Origin: Alphaproteobacteria bacterium
Lineage (GTDB): Bacteria > Pseudomonadota > Alphaproteobacteria > Rhizobiales > Aestuariivirgaceae
DNA length: 62,266 bases
Direction of reading: 5' to 3'
Assembly: GCA_028868695.1 (NCBI GenBank)
Contig: JAGWTZ010000014.1
Coordinates: 1-62,266 of the forward strand
Shown: positions 42,201 through 51,951 of the stretch, piece after piece
Numbering within the stretch: position 1 is the first letter of the stretch
Layout of the letters: the number at the start of each line of letters is the position of its first letter
The notes under the pieces: generated by a model
Told to the model about the DNA's origin: nothing
Database searches by the model: none
The model's input: the letters and a program-made list of their open reading frames with translations, nothing else
Translations under genes and position numbers: made by a program

Positions 42201-43778
42201 TCAATTGGCCGAGGATGAGCGGGCTGCGGCGAGGCGCTTCCACATGGGAGCAAGCTGTTGCCGCGTGTCGCGATAAATTTCAAAAAGCTGGGCATAATGG
42301 GCCGCATTGGCAGGCTCGGGCTTTTCGGCCGCGCCCAAAAGCGGCGTCACCCATTCGCTGATGCAGGCTTCCATGTTGGGATAGGCCTTGATTGCAACGG
42401 CGGCCATCATGGCGGCACCGGCCGCGCCCGCCTCTTCGCGCGATGAGACACGCACTGGCGCATTCACGCTTGCAGCAATGATCTGGCGCAAGGCACCTGA
42501 CCGGGCAGCACCACCGGTGATGCGCAACTCCTTCGGCATGCCGCCCATCATGGCATAGCAATCATGCATGGCGAGGCCAAGGCCTTCGATCACGCTCCTC
42601 ACCAAATCGGCATAACCGTGTGTGCTGGAAAGCCCGGTGAAGCTGGCGCGGGCCGAAGCATCGACAAAGGGCCCGCGTTCCCCGGCTTCCGAAATGTAAG
42701 GATGATAAAGCAGCGTTCCCGGCCTGGTCTGCGCCAGCCAGCGGTCAACCTGCTTTACCATGTCGCCGTGGCTGGCTTCTTGGCCGAAATCCTTCAGCAC
42801 CTGTTGCCCAAGGCGCAACACCCAATCGAGATTGAGTGTGGCCGCCATGTTGGTTTGCACCTGGGTCACAATGTTGTGGGCGGGCAGGGGGATCACATAG
42901 CCCGTGCATTCAGCGTTGAGAAAAACATCTTCCGATGTCACAGCGCGCATGTGGACGCCAGTGGAGCCGATAACCGAGCAGGCGGCGTCCTTGTCGCCGG
43001 TGTAAACGCCGGCACCCAGCGCCGTCATCGCCATGTCCACAAAGCCCAGCACAACCGGCGTTCCGGCGCGCAGGCCCGTCGCTGCGGCCGCCGGGGCCGA
43101 AAGAGGATGCGTGGTTTCGCTGCCATCGATGATGGGCGGCAGCAAATGCCGCTGCTCATTCAGGCCAAGCGCGGTGATGACGGCATCATCATATTGGCGA
43201 TTGCGAAAGTTGCCAAAGGTGAAGCTGGCTTCCGAAGGGTCGGTTGCCCGAACGCCCGTGAGGTTGAGATAGAGCCAATCCTTGCAATGCAGTGCGGCTG
43301 CAGCCTTGGCCAGGAGTTCTGGCGTGGTGGCCTTCATGTGCGCCAGCTGGCTGCCCTGCTGGCAAGTGTTCAGGCCCGTGCCCGTCGCTTCAAAGCGCGC
43401 GCGGTTGGCGCTGGAATTGGAGAGACGGTCAACCGTGGCCGCAGCGCGTGCATCCAGCCAAAGCCAGGCATCTGCCACGGGCTCGTTGTTGCGCCCCACC
43501 AGCCATGTGCCATCTCCCTGGCCTGTCACGGCAATGGCAGCGGTGCGCGCAGCAAGCCCAGGCACTTTTTCTCCAAGATCACGCAGTGCCTTTGCGCAAT
43601 CAGCCCAGGTTTGCGGCAAGGATTGCGTGGCTGCACCTTCGGCAGTGGTGCTGTAACGGTTGGGAATTGCAGCGGTTTGAAGCTGCCTTCCGGAAAGATC
43701 GAAAGCCACGGCCTTGATCACCGAAGTGCCGGCGTCGATGCCGATGATAATGTCTGTCGCTGCGACTTGTGCGGCCAT
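42201..43778 (-). CDS. eryA: Erythritol kinase EryA
   Basis: A 525-residue FGGY-family kinase that phosphorylates erythritol. It begins with the ATPase motif IIIGIDAGTSVIKAVAFDLS and has AVTGQGDGTWLVGRNNEPVA, closely resembling Brucella EryA. The C-terminal ATP-binding part contains LRITGGAARSGALRQIIA. First gene of the minus-strand ery operon; a 494-base gap separates it from the divergent transporter genes. Confidence 0.92.
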   Translation of the reverse strand: MAAQVAATDIIIGIDAGTSVIKAVAFDLSGRQLQTAAIPNRYSTTAEGAATQSLPQTWADCAKALRDLGEKVPGLAARTAAIAVTGQGDGTWLVGRNNEPVADAWLWLDARAAATVDRLSNSSANRARFEATGTGLNTCQQGSQLAHMKATTPELLAKAAAALHCKDWLYLNLTGVRATDPSEASFTFGNFRNRQYDDAVITALGLNEQRHLLPPIIDGSETTHPLSAPAAAATGLRAGTPVVLGFVDMAMTALGAGVYTGDKDAACSVIGSTGVHMRAVTSEDVFLNAECTGYVIPLPAHNIVTQVQTNMAATLNLDWVLRLGQQVLKDFGQEASHGDMVKQVDRWLAQTRPGTLLYHPYISEAGERGPFVDASARASFTGLSSTHGYADLVRSVIEGLGLAMHDCYAMMGGMPKELRITGGAARSGALRQIIAASVNAPVRVSSREEAGAAGAAMMAAVAIKAYPNMEACISEWVTPLLGAAEKPEPANAAHYAQLFEIYRDTRQQLAPMWKRLAAARSSSAN

Positions 43779-44272
43779 TGTTTCTGTTGCAACCTTCCCT
43801 AAAGCCCCATCGCAAGGTTTGTGTGGGGCTGCAATTTTTTATTTTGGCTGTACATTATTTCAGCGGAATTTTGAGGAGTCAAGAGCGTCCTCAAACTCAA
43901 CCGCTCGAATCCACCTTTGGATGCGTCGAAATGCCCGGCCTGCCGTGCCTTGGCAGAATTGCAGAATATCTATGTAAATTGGCCTTGAATTATATCTCTG
44001 ATGTCTGGACACCGTGCTTGCTGTTTGGAGTGCGGCTGCGAAAGGCAGATCGTTTCATGCTGCAGTGCGGAATAAAATTTCAAGGAAAGAAAAATATTTC
44101 ACTTCGCGTTATTGACTCTCGGTGAAATTTGCTCCAGTCTGCGAAAATAATTACTTTCACAAGCCAAGGGTCCCGGCAGAGGGCCTGCTGACCAGGGAGA
44201 GATTTTTACCTTGCCTCACAAGCAGATCGTGCATGGCTTTGGAATGACGCGGCACACAGTGGTGGCTGCGCA
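43779..44272. promoter_or_regulatory. Divergent eryA / transporter promoter region (494 bases)
   Basis: An AT-richer gap that must hold the promoters of both ery operons. TTTCAC half-sites occur at 44097-44102 and 44155-44160, with the inverted form GTGAAA at 44122-44127, so a candidate operator (TTTCAC-N19-GTGAAA) precedes the plus-strand operon. EryD is the obvious reader, but this is inferred. No gene is seen here. Confidence 0.4.
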
Positions 44273-44911
44273 ATGAGTGCGTCGCAAACCCCAATGCGCC
44301 AGCGCAAGGTGCCTGCTGTCTTGACCATTGCGGGCCTTGCCCTGTTGGTTGCCATTGCCGCCAGCACCAAGGTCGTCGTGATTGGCTCAAGCGACGATGT
44401 GCGCAAGAAAGTCTTCTCCAAGGATGAATATGGCGCTGCCACCTTCCCGCAGGTGCAGAAGTTTGTTGTCGAGCATGCGGTGGATGCCAAGGAACTGGGT
44501 GCGGCAATCGCCGCAGACCCTGCGGCCGCCGGCAAGAAATACGGCATTGAAACCGGCACTGGCCCTGTCATCCCGGTGGTGCTCACGGGCGTTGCCGGCG
44601 AAGCGTCGTCCGGCATCTACAAGGTCGCGGTTGAAGGCCTGGATGGCATTCTGGTGCGGGTGCAGACGGGGCCAGCAATCAACGGCACGGAGCTGCGCGA
44701 TGCTTCTGGCACCATCAAGTTCGGCCAGTTCACCAACCAGATCGAATATCAGGATGCAGGATCGGCCATCAACAACGAGATGAAGAAACAGGTCTTGCAG
44801 CCCGTCGACACCGCCAACTTGACGGGCAAGACCATTTCCGTGACTGGAGCATTTAAACTCATCAATCCCAAGGGCTGGCTGGTGACGCCAGTCAAGCTTG
44901 AGGTGAAATGA
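44273..44911 (+). CDS. DUF2291 membrane-anchored periplasmic protein of the ery transporter
   Basis: A 212-residue protein with one N-terminal hydrophobic segment (VPAVLTIAGLALLVAIAAS) and a periplasmic remainder, of the DUF2291 type often encoded with ribose-class ABC importers. Its role is unknown; it may help assembly or ligand delivery. The ATG at 44273 is used, and an ATG seven codons later is possible. Its stop overlaps the ATPase start (ATGA), so it belongs to the transporter operon. Confidence 0.75.
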   Translation: MSASQTPMRQRKVPAVLTIAGLALLVAIAASTKVVVIGSSDDVRKKVFSKDEYGAATFPQVQKFVVEHAVDAKELGAAIAADPAAAGKKYGIETGTGPVIPVVLTGVAGEASSGIYKVAVEGLDGILVRVQTGPAINGTELRDASGTIKFGQFTNQIEYQDAGSAINNEMKKQVLQPVDTANLTGKTISVTGAFKLINPKGWLVTPVKLEVK

Positions 44912-46467
44912 CCATGGCCCGCGCCGCCATCAGTTCATCAGCGAGCAGCGAGCCCGGCGATGTGGTGGTGCTGGAGGCGCGGCATGTCTCCAAATCCTTT
45001 GGCAACATCCATGCGCTGAAAGGCGTGAATTTTGCGGTTCACAAGGGCAAGGTGACAACGCTGTTCGGCGAAAACGGCGCCGGCAAATCCACCTTGATGA
45101 AGATTCTCTCGGGCATCATCAAGCCTTCGGGCGGCGAGATCCTGCTGGACGGCGCTGCGGTGACTTTTTCTTCCAGCACTGATGCGCGCAATCGCGGCAT
45201 CTCCATCATCCATCAGGAGTTGAGCCTCGCGCCAAACTTGAGCGTGCGCGACAACATTTTCATGGGCCGCGAAATCATCAGCAATGGCCAGGTGGATTTT
45301 GCCGAGGAAGAGCGCCAGGCCGCCAGCCTCATGCAGGAGTTGCAGCAAAGCATCGACCCGCTCACCAAGGTGGAAGACCTGCGTCTGGGCCAGCAACAGA
45401 TTGTGGAAATTGCCCGTGCGCTTTCGGTGAACTCCCGCATCCTCATCATGGATGAGCCCACTTCCGCGCTGTCGGCCACTGAAGTGGAAGTGCTGTTCAA
45501 GGTCGTGCATGACCTCAAGGCCAAGGGCGTGTCGATTGTTTACATCTCGCATCACCTTGAAGAGGCGCTGCTGATCACCGACTATGCCGTAGTGCTGCGC
45601 GATGGCACGATGACAGCCTATGCTCCCCGCAAGTCGATCGACCTGGAATGGATCGTGCGCAACATGGTGGGCGAAAACTATGACCTGGGTTCGCCTCCCG
45701 AAGGCCACGAGATGGGCAGCGTGGCGCTGGCCATAGAAGATCTTACGGTTCCCGCCAAGGGTGCAGCGGGTTTCAATGTGGTTGATCACTTGTCGCTGTC
45801 AGTGAAAGCCGGCGAAATTGTCTGCATCTATGGCCTTATGGGCGCTGGCCGCACCGAAATGCTGGAATGCGTGGCGGGGCGGCTGAAGTCATCAGGCGGC
45901 CGGGTGCTGCTGGAAGGCCAGGATGTGATAGGCCTCAGCATCGGCGAGCGCATAGCGCGCGGCCTTTCGCTGGTACCGGAAGACCGGCAGCGTGATGGCC
46001 TGGTGCAAACCATGAGCGTCGGGCAAAATCTTTCGCTGGCCTCCATCCGCGCCTTTGTGCGCGGGCTGTTTGTTTCCAATGGCGATGAGCAGGCTCTGAT
46101 CGGCAAGTCAATCAAGCAGGTGCACATCAAGACATCCGGCGGCAAGGCCGCCATCGGCTCCCTTTCGGGCGGCAACCAGCAAAAGGTTGTCATCGGCAAG
46201 ATGATGGCTACCAACCCGAAGGTCCTTCTTCTGGACGAACCCAGCCGCGGCATCGACGTGGGCGCCAAGGGCGAAGTGTTCAAGCTGCTGGCTGAGGGCG
46301 CAAAGCGCGGGCTTGCTGTCATTTATTCAACATCAGAAGTGGGCGAGTGCTTCAGCGTGGCACATCGCATCGTGGTTTTGCGGCGCGGGCGCATCTCGGC
46401 CGAATTCACGGCAAACACGACAAAGGAAAAAATCATGGCCGCCTCTGGCGAGTCCAAGGCGGCATGA
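44908..46467 (+). CDS. eryE: Erythritol ABC transporter ATP-binding protein EryE (RbsA-type)
   Basis: A 519-residue fused double ATPase. The first half has Walker A GENGAGKSTLMKIL and LRLGQQQIVEIARALS; the second has GLMGAGRTEML, SLSGGNQQKVVIGKMM and LLLDEPSRGID. This is the normal layout of ribose/erythritol (CUT2) importers. The ATG at 44908 overlaps the DUF2291 stop (ATGA). It powers polyol uptake with EryF and EryG. Confidence 0.9.
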   Translation: MTMARAAISSSASSEPGDVVVLEARHVSKSFGNIHALKGVNFAVHKGKVTTLFGENGAGKSTLMKILSGIIKPSGGEILLDGAAVTFSSSTDARNRGISIIHQELSLAPNLSVRDNIFMGREIISNGQVDFAEEERQAASLMQELQQSIDPLTKVEDLRLGQQQIVEIARALSVNSRILIMDEPTSALSATEVEVLFKVVHDLKAKGVSIVYISHHLEEALLITDYAVVLRDGTMTAYAPRKSIDLEWIVRNMVGENYDLGSPPEGHEMGSVALAIEDLTVPAKGAAGFNVVDHLSLSVKAGEIVCIYGLMGAGRTEMLECVAGRLKSSGGRVLLEGQDVIGLSIGERIARGLSLVPEDRQRDGLVQTMSVGQNLSLASIRAFVRGLFVSNGDEQALIGKSIKQVHIKTSGGKAAIGSLSGGNQQKVVIGKMMATNPKVLLLDEPSRGIDVGAKGEVFKLLAEGAKRGLAVIYSTSEVGECFSVAHRIVVLRRGRISAEFTANTTKEKIMAASGESKAA

Positions 46468-46476
46468 GGAACGGCA

Positions 46477-47520
46477 ATGGCTGAAACCAAAAGCATGAGC
46501 AATAATTCACAAGGCAAGGCCCGCAAGTTCGATTTGGGCGAACTGTTCCTTGAGGGCCGCGCCTTCCTGGCGCTCATTGTCATCATTGCCGTGTTCTCAT
46601 TTCTTTCGCCCAACTATTTCTCGGTGAGCAATTTCCTCATCATGGCCTCGCATGTGGCAATCTATGGCCTGCTGGCCATCGGCATGCTGCTGGTCGTGCT
46701 GAATGGCGGCATTGATCTTTCGGTGGGCTCTGTTCTCGGCCTCTCCGGCATCATCGCCGGTTACCTGATGCAGGGCGTTGAATTGAAATCCCTGGGCGTC
46801 ATCCTGTTTGAGCCCGTTTGGGTGGTGGCGTTGCTCACCTGCGTTGCCGGCGCACTGCTGGGCGCCGTCAACGGCGTGCTGATTGCCTATTTGCGCGTGC
46901 CCGCCTTCGTGGCCACGCTGGGTGTGATGTATGTGGCGCGTGGCGTTGCGCTGCTCATCACCAATGGCCTCACCTTCAATGCGCTGGCGGGCAAGCCTGA
47001 ACTTGGAAACACGGGCTTTGACTGGCTGGGCTTCAACCACCTGTTTGGCGTGCCCATTGGGGTGCTGGTGCTGGCCGTTCTCGCAATTTTGACGGGCCTG
47101 CTCTTGTCACGCACGGCCTTTGGCCGCTGGCTTTATGCCTCGGGCGGCAACATGCGCGCAGCTGAGCTGTCAGGCGTTCCGGTCAAGCGGGTGCAGATCA
47201 GCGTCTATGTGCTCTCCGGCATCTGCGCGGCCATTGCGGGGCTGGTGCTTTCGTCGCAGCTCACCTCGGCCGGCCCAACGGCAGGCACAACCTATGAGCT
47301 CACCGCCATCGCCGCCGTGGTGGTTGGCGGCGCTGCCCTCACCGGCGGGCGCGGCACGGTGCGCGGCACCATGCTTGGCGCCTTCGTGATTGGCTTCCTC
47401 TCGGATGGCCTCGTGATCATCGGCGTCTCATCCTATTGGCAGACGGTTTTCACCGGCGCTGTCATCGTTCTCGCGGTGTTGCTCAATTCAATTCAATACC
47501 GCGGGAGAAAAACCGCCTGA
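46477..47520 (+). CDS. eryF: Erythritol ABC transporter permease EryF (RbsC-type)
   Basis: A 347-residue CUT2-type permease with many hydrophobic segments. The conserved block NGGIDLSVGSVLGLSGIIAG and AAVVVGGAALTGGRGTVRGT are diagnostic of RbsC-like proteins. The ATG at 46477 follows GAGGAACGGCA, nine bases after the ATPase stop. It should form a homodimeric channel. Confidence 0.91.
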   Translation: MAETKSMSNNSQGKARKFDLGELFLEGRAFLALIVIIAVFSFLSPNYFSVSNFLIMASHVAIYGLLAIGMLLVVLNGGIDLSVGSVLGLSGIIAGYLMQGVELKSLGVILFEPVWVVALLTCVAGALLGAVNGVLIAYLRVPAFVATLGVMYVARGVALLITNGLTFNALAGKPELGNTGFDWLGFNHLFGVPIGVLVLAVLAILTGLLLSRTAFGRWLYASGGNMRAAELSGVPVKRVQISVYVLSGICAAIAGLVLSSQLTSAGPTAGTTYELTAIAAVVVGGAALTGGRGTVRGTMLGAFVIGFLSDGLVIIGVSSYWQTVFTGAVIVLAVLLNSIQYRGRKTA

Positions 47521-47625
47521 CCAGGGCATCAAGAGTTTCGTTCGCGGGGAGGCGGCATCACGCTTTTTGGCAACGGAAAAAACCGCCGGTCCGCCGGCAC
47601 AGAAGGAAACCACAAGGAGAATACA

Positions 47626-48576
47626 ATGTTCAAGACCGGTTTGCGCCTCACTCTCGCCGCTGCGGCTTTCGGCACCATGCTGAGCACCGCTGCTTTCGCC
47701 GATGGCGGCCTCATTTCCATCATCGTGACCGACCCGGCCAATCCCTATTGGCTGACGGAAGGCAATGTGGCCAAGGCCACCGCCGAAAAGATGGGCTACA
47801 AGGCCAATGTATCGGCCCACAAGGGCGACACCAACGCCGAAAGCCAGATGATCGACACCGCCATCACCAACAAGTCTGTCGCCATCATCCTCGATCCGGC
47901 CAATGCTGATGGTTCCATCGGCGCCATCAAGAAGGCCGTTGCCGCCAAGATCCCGGTGATCCTCGTGAATGCCGAAATCAACCAGGAAGGCCTGGCCAAG
48001 GCACAACTCGTGTCCAACAACGCCCAGGGCGCTGCCCTCGGTGCCACCCAATGGCAGAAGGCCATGGGCGACAAGGGCAAATATGTTGAGCTGTTCGGCA
48101 ACCCCGCCGACAACAACGCCGCCACCCGTTCCAACGGCTACGAAACAGTTCTGTCGCAATATCCTGACCTGAAGAAGGTGGGCAAGGAAGTGGCCGACTG
48201 GGATCGCACCAAGGGCCACAACAAGATGCAGTCTCTGCTGCAGGCCAACCCGGACGTGAATGGCGTGATCTCGGGCAATGACGAAATGGCCCTGGGCGCC
48301 ATCGCCGCGCTGAAGGAAGCTGGCAAGCTGGCCAATGTGAAGGTTGGCGGCTTTGACGGCTCGCCCGACGCAGTTGCCGCTGTGAAGGCCGGTGAAATGG
48401 CCTACACCGTGCTGCAGCCTGTGGCCGTGTTCTCGGAAAAGGCCATCCAGGAAGCCGACAGCCTGATCAAGACCGGCAAGACCGGTGCCGATTCTGAAAA
48501 GCAGCTGTTCGACTGCGCCTTGATCACCAAGGACAATGTCGACAAGTACACGGCACCCTTCACGCTCTCGAAGTAA
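47626..48576 (+). CDS. eryG: Erythritol-binding periplasmic protein EryG (RbsB-type)
   Basis: A 316-residue sugar-binding protein with a Sec signal peptide (LRLTLAAAAFGTMLSTAAFA-DG). The type I periplasmic fold is seen in IIVTDPANPYWLTEGN, DTAITNKSVAIILDPANADG and NGVISGNDEMALGAIAALKE. AAGGAGA precedes the ATG. It delivers erythritol or a related polyol to EryF. A strong hairpin follows the stop. Confidence 0.9.
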   Translation: MFKTGLRLTLAAAAFGTMLSTAAFADGGLISIIVTDPANPYWLTEGNVAKATAEKMGYKANVSAHKGDTNAESQMIDTAITNKSVAIILDPANADGSIGAIKKAVAAKIPVILVNAEINQEGLAKAQLVSNNAQGAALGATQWQKAMGDKGKYVELFGNPADNNAATRSNGYETVLSQYPDLKKVGKEVADWDRTKGHNKMQSLLQANPDVNGVISGNDEMALGAIAALKEAGKLANVKVGGFDGSPDAVAAVKAGEMAYTVLQPVAVFSEKAIQEADSLIKTGKTGADSEKQLFDCALITKDNVDKYTAPFTLSK

Positions 48577-48586
48577 AAACACCTAG

Positions 48587-48617
48587 AGGCGGGCACTTCA
48601 CTCCCTGGTGCCCGCCT
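48587..48617 (+). promoter_or_regulatory. Hairpin downstream of eryG
   Basis: A perfect 10-bp inverted repeat (48587-48596 with 48608-48617, 11-base loop) ten bases after the eryG stop and 66 bases before the second kinase start. There is no U-run; likely a 3' stabiliser or partial terminator. Confidence 0.6.
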
Positions 48618-48683
48618 TCCAAACTGCCGGGGCTTGATCGTGGTTGCTCAAGCCTCGGCATTTTGCTTTGAAGTGCATTGCCC

Positions 48684-50204
48684 ATGCCCAGCCTTCTCGG
48701 AATAGATTGTGGATTGACCGTCACCAAGGCGGTGGTTTTTGATGTTTCCGGCGCTGTTCTTGCAGTGGCGCGCAGGCGCATTCCGCAATTGATGCCCAAG
48801 CCGCACCATGTTGAACGTGACATGGATGCCCTTTGGGGCGGCACGGCCGAAGCCATTCGCGAAGCAATATCCAAATGCGGGCGCACCCCTACCGACATTG
48901 TTGCCGTTGCGGCCACGGCGCATGGCGATGGTCTCTATCTTCTGGGCAAAGCCGGCAAGCCCCTGGGGCACGGCATTCTCTCGCTCGACAGCCGCGCTGC
49001 GGAAATGGCGCGGGATTGGCAGGCTTCTGCGGTTGGTGCGGAAGCCTTGCATCTCACTGGCCAGTTGCCTTTGGCGTCTGCCAGCGCGTCTCTGCTGGCT
49101 TGGATCAAGGCGCATGAGCCGGAGCGCTTCGCGCAAATCGGCCACGCCTTCGCGTGCAAGGACTACCTTCGCTTTTGTCTGGCAGGAACGATCGGAACCG
49201 ACCGCACCGAAGCCAGCGTGTCTTTCACCAATGTCCAATCGCAGGATTATGATGATGCGATCCTGCGGCTGTTTGATTTGCGTGAATTGAAAAATGCCCT
49301 CCCGGCCATTTCAGAAAGCCAGTCCGCCGTTGGCGGCGTGACGCAAGCAGCCGCGCAGCAGACGGGCCTTGTGGCTGGAACGCCCGTGGTGGCGGGCCTG
49401 CACGATGTGACGGCCTCAGCGCTGGGCATGAGCGGGCACCGGCCGGGCACGGTGGCCATCGTGGCCGGCACCTATTCCATCAACCAGGTTGTTTCGCTGA
49501 AGCCGCAGATTAGCACGCGCTGGCTTTGCCGCAATGGCTTGCTGCCGGGGCAATGGAACAATATGGCGATCTCGCCCGCCTCTTCCGCCAACTATGATTG
49601 GTTTCTCGATACGCTGTGCAAGGCGGATCAACGGGCCGCAGTGCAGGCGGGCATTTCCATTCACGACGTCATGGCAGGCGAAATCGGCGCTGCGCTGGAA
49701 AAGCCATCATCCCTGCTGTTCCATCCCTACCTCTTTGGTTCGCCTTTTGGCCCGGAAGCCAGCGCGGCATTCCTTGGCCTGCGCGGCTGGCATGACCGTG
49801 GCATGATGCTGCGGGCCGTGCTGGAGGGTGCCATCTACAATCACCGCATCCATGTGGATGCGCTGCGCGGCGTGTTCGAATTTTCCAATGCCATGCTCAC
49901 GGGCGGCCCGTCACGCAGTTCACTTTTCAACCAGCTGTTCGCAGATGTATTGAACATGCCGGTCACAGTGACGGAAACGGAGGAGGCCGCTGCCTGGGGT
50001 GCCGCGCTTTGTGCAGGCGCAGGCGTTGGCCTTTATGCTTCGCCATTGGACGACCCGCGCGATCTCGCGGCCATCAGCAAAACCTATCTTCCACAGGCAG
50101 ACCGTGCCGCAAAACATGAAGAACGCTATCAGCTTTTCTGCGGGATGGCAGAGGCAATGAAGCCATATTGGCCGCGCCTCGAAGCGCTGGCGGGCAAAGG
50201 TTGA
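48684..50204 (+). CDS. Second FGGY-family carbohydrate/polyol kinase
   Basis: A 506-residue FGGY kinase distinct from EryA. It begins SLLGIDCGLTVTKAVVFDVS, with TAHGDGLYLLGKAGKPLGHG and LSLDSRAAEMARDW in the substrate domain and NAMLTGGPSRSSLFNQLFAD near the ATP site. It looks closer to L-xylulose/ketose kinases (LyxK style) than to EryA. A TTG two codons upstream is an alternative start. With the next gene it forms a second kinase-dehydrogenase pair, possibly for a different tetritol or pentitol. Confidence 0.85.
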   Translation: MPSLLGIDCGLTVTKAVVFDVSGAVLAVARRRIPQLMPKPHHVERDMDALWGGTAEAIREAISKCGRTPTDIVAVAATAHGDGLYLLGKAGKPLGHGILSLDSRAAEMARDWQASAVGAEALHLTGQLPLASASASLLAWIKAHEPERFAQIGHAFACKDYLRFCLAGTIGTDRTEASVSFTNVQSQDYDDAILRLFDLRELKNALPAISESQSAVGGVTQAAAQQTGLVAGTPVVAGLHDVTASALGMSGHRPGTVAIVAGTYSINQVVSLKPQISTRWLCRNGLLPGQWNNMAISPASSANYDWFLDTLCKADQRAAVQAGISIHDVMAGEIGAALEKPSSLLFHPYLFGSPFGPEASAAFLGLRGWHDRGMMLRAVLEGAIYNHRIHVDALRGVFEFSNAMLTGGPSRSSLFNQLFADVLNMPVTVTETEEAAAWGAALCAGAGVGLYASPLDDPRDLAAISKTYLPQADRAAKHEERYQLFCGMAEAMKPYWPRLEALAGKG

Positions 50205-50206
50205 GC

Positions 50207-51940
50207 ATGGCGCCGGAATTGCCTTCTCGATTGCAAGAGCAGCAGCGCCGTCTGCAGGCACTGCAGGCCGCAGGCGTCGATGTTCTCATCATTGGCGCGG
50301 GCATCAACGGCGCAGGCCTGTTCCGCGACCTGTGTGAACAAGGTGTTTCCTGCGCCATTGTTGACAAGGGTGATTTCGGCTCCGGCACCAGTGCGGCCCC
50401 TTCGCGCCTCATTCACGGCGGCCTGAAATACATCGAAACAGGTGAACTGGGCCTCGTGGCGCAATCCACCTATGAACGCAACCTGCTGCTCAAGAACGCG
50501 CCGCATTGCGTGAAGCCAATTGAAACTGTGGTTCCCATCTTTTCCTGGGCCAAGGGTGTTTGGCCAGCGTTGAAAACCTTGGCAGGCTTCAAGGCCACGG
50601 CCCGCTCGCGTGGCGCGTTGCTCATCAAAGTGGGTCTTGCGCTTTACGATTTCTACGGAGCCCGTGCGCGGGTCATGCCGCGCCATGCCATGTGGAGCAG
50701 GCAACGGGCGCTGCGCGAGCTGCCTTCACTTGCGCCAACCATCGTTGCGGCAGGAACCTACTATGATGCAGCCATAGCGCGGCCCGAGCGGCTGGTGTGG
50801 GAATTGCTGCAGGATGGTTTGGCCGCAAATCCAAATTCGGCGGCACTCAATTATTGCGCCTTGCAGGATTGCGATGGCCGTGCATTGCAGTTCGAAAGCC
50901 AAAATGGATTTGCGTTTTCATTGTGTCCCCGCATTGTCATCAATGCCGCGGGCCCTTGGATTGATGCGGTCAATGAAAAGCTTGGCGCGCCCACAAAGCT
51001 CATTGGCGGCACCAAGGGCTCGCATATTCTCATCGACCACCCTGAACTGTTGCGCCAGCTTCAGGGCCGCATGGTCTATTTTGAATCCAACGATGGCCGC
51101 ATACTTCTGATCTATCCTTACGAAGGTCATGTGATGGTGGGTTCGACCGACCAGAAGGCCGCCAACCCCGATGATGTTGCCTGTGAGGATTGGGAGATAG
51201 ATTACTTCCTCGGTGCCTTGCGCATTTTGCTGCCCGCCATGCATTTTGATGGAGGGCAAATCATCTATGCCTATAGTGGCATCCGGCCTCTGCCAGCATC
51301 TGATGCATCAAGCGAGGGCCTGATCAGCCGCGATCATTCGGCGCCGGTGATGGAACCTGCAGATAAGCGGGCTTTCCCGGTCATCTCGCTTGTGGGTGGA
51401 AAATGGACGACGTTTCGCGGCTTTGCTGAAGAAGTTGCCGACGCGGTTTTGCAGCGGCTACAAAGGCCGCGCCGGCTTTCGACGGCAACCTTGGCCATTG
51501 GCGGCGGGCGCGACTATCCGGCTGAGGCGGAAACATGGATCAGTGTTCCGGCAAACAAATTTGGCATTCCTGCTGAAGACGCGCGAACACTCTTTATGCG
51601 ATATGGCACTACTGCTTCAGCACTACTGGAAAATCTCGCGGCATCTGGCCTTGGAGAACGCCTGCAAGATGCGCCGGATTATTTCGTGGGTGAATTTAGA
51701 TACATGGCGCGGCGTGAATTGGTGCAGACTTTGGCTGACACCGTGATGCGCCGCACGGTGCTGGCCCTTGGCGGACAGTTGAGCCTGCGCGGCATCCATG
51801 CCATCGCCGGCGTGCTGGCAGAGGAATTGGGCTGGAGCGAAGCCCGCAAGATCAAAGAGGTGAGCGAACTTGCCTCGGCACTCAGAACCCGCAACCGCAT
51901 CCGCTTGGCTGGCCCGGACAAGGCCCAGGCGGCCGCCTGA
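50207..51940 (+). CDS. Second GlpD-family FAD-dependent polyol-phosphate dehydrogenase
   Basis: A 577-residue flavoprotein with the dinucleotide motif VLIIGAGINGAGLFRDL and SGTSAAPSRLIHGGLKYIET, and a C-terminal domain ending near residue 560. It is about 70 residues longer than EryB. The ATG at 50207 is three bases after the kinase stop; earlier in-frame codons lie inside the kinase. It would oxidise the product of the second kinase or glycerol 3-phosphate itself, so it could be annotated glpD if seen alone. Confidence 0.87.
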   Translation: MAPELPSRLQEQQRRLQALQAAGVDVLIIGAGINGAGLFRDLCEQGVSCAIVDKGDFGSGTSAAPSRLIHGGLKYIETGELGLVAQSTYERNLLLKNAPHCVKPIETVVPIFSWAKGVWPALKTLAGFKATARSRGALLIKVGLALYDFYGARARVMPRHAMWSRQRALRELPSLAPTIVAAGTYYDAAIARPERLVWELLQDGLAANPNSAALNYCALQDCDGRALQFESQNGFAFSLCPRIVINAAGPWIDAVNEKLGAPTKLIGGTKGSHILIDHPELLRQLQGRMVYFESNDGRILLIYPYEGHVMVGSTDQKAANPDDVACEDWEIDYFLGALRILLPAMHFDGGQIIYAYSGIRPLPASDASSEGLISRDHSAPVMEPADKRAFPVISLVGGKWTTFRGFAEEVADAVLQRLQRPRRLSTATLAIGGGRDYPAEAETWISVPANKFGIPAEDARTLFMRYGTTASALLENLAASGLGERLQDAPDYFVGEFRYMARRELVQTLADTVMRRTVLALGGQLSLRGIHAIAGVLAEELGWSEARKIKEVSELASALRTRNRIRLAGPDKAQAAA

Positions 51941-51951
51941 ATGGAAAACTC

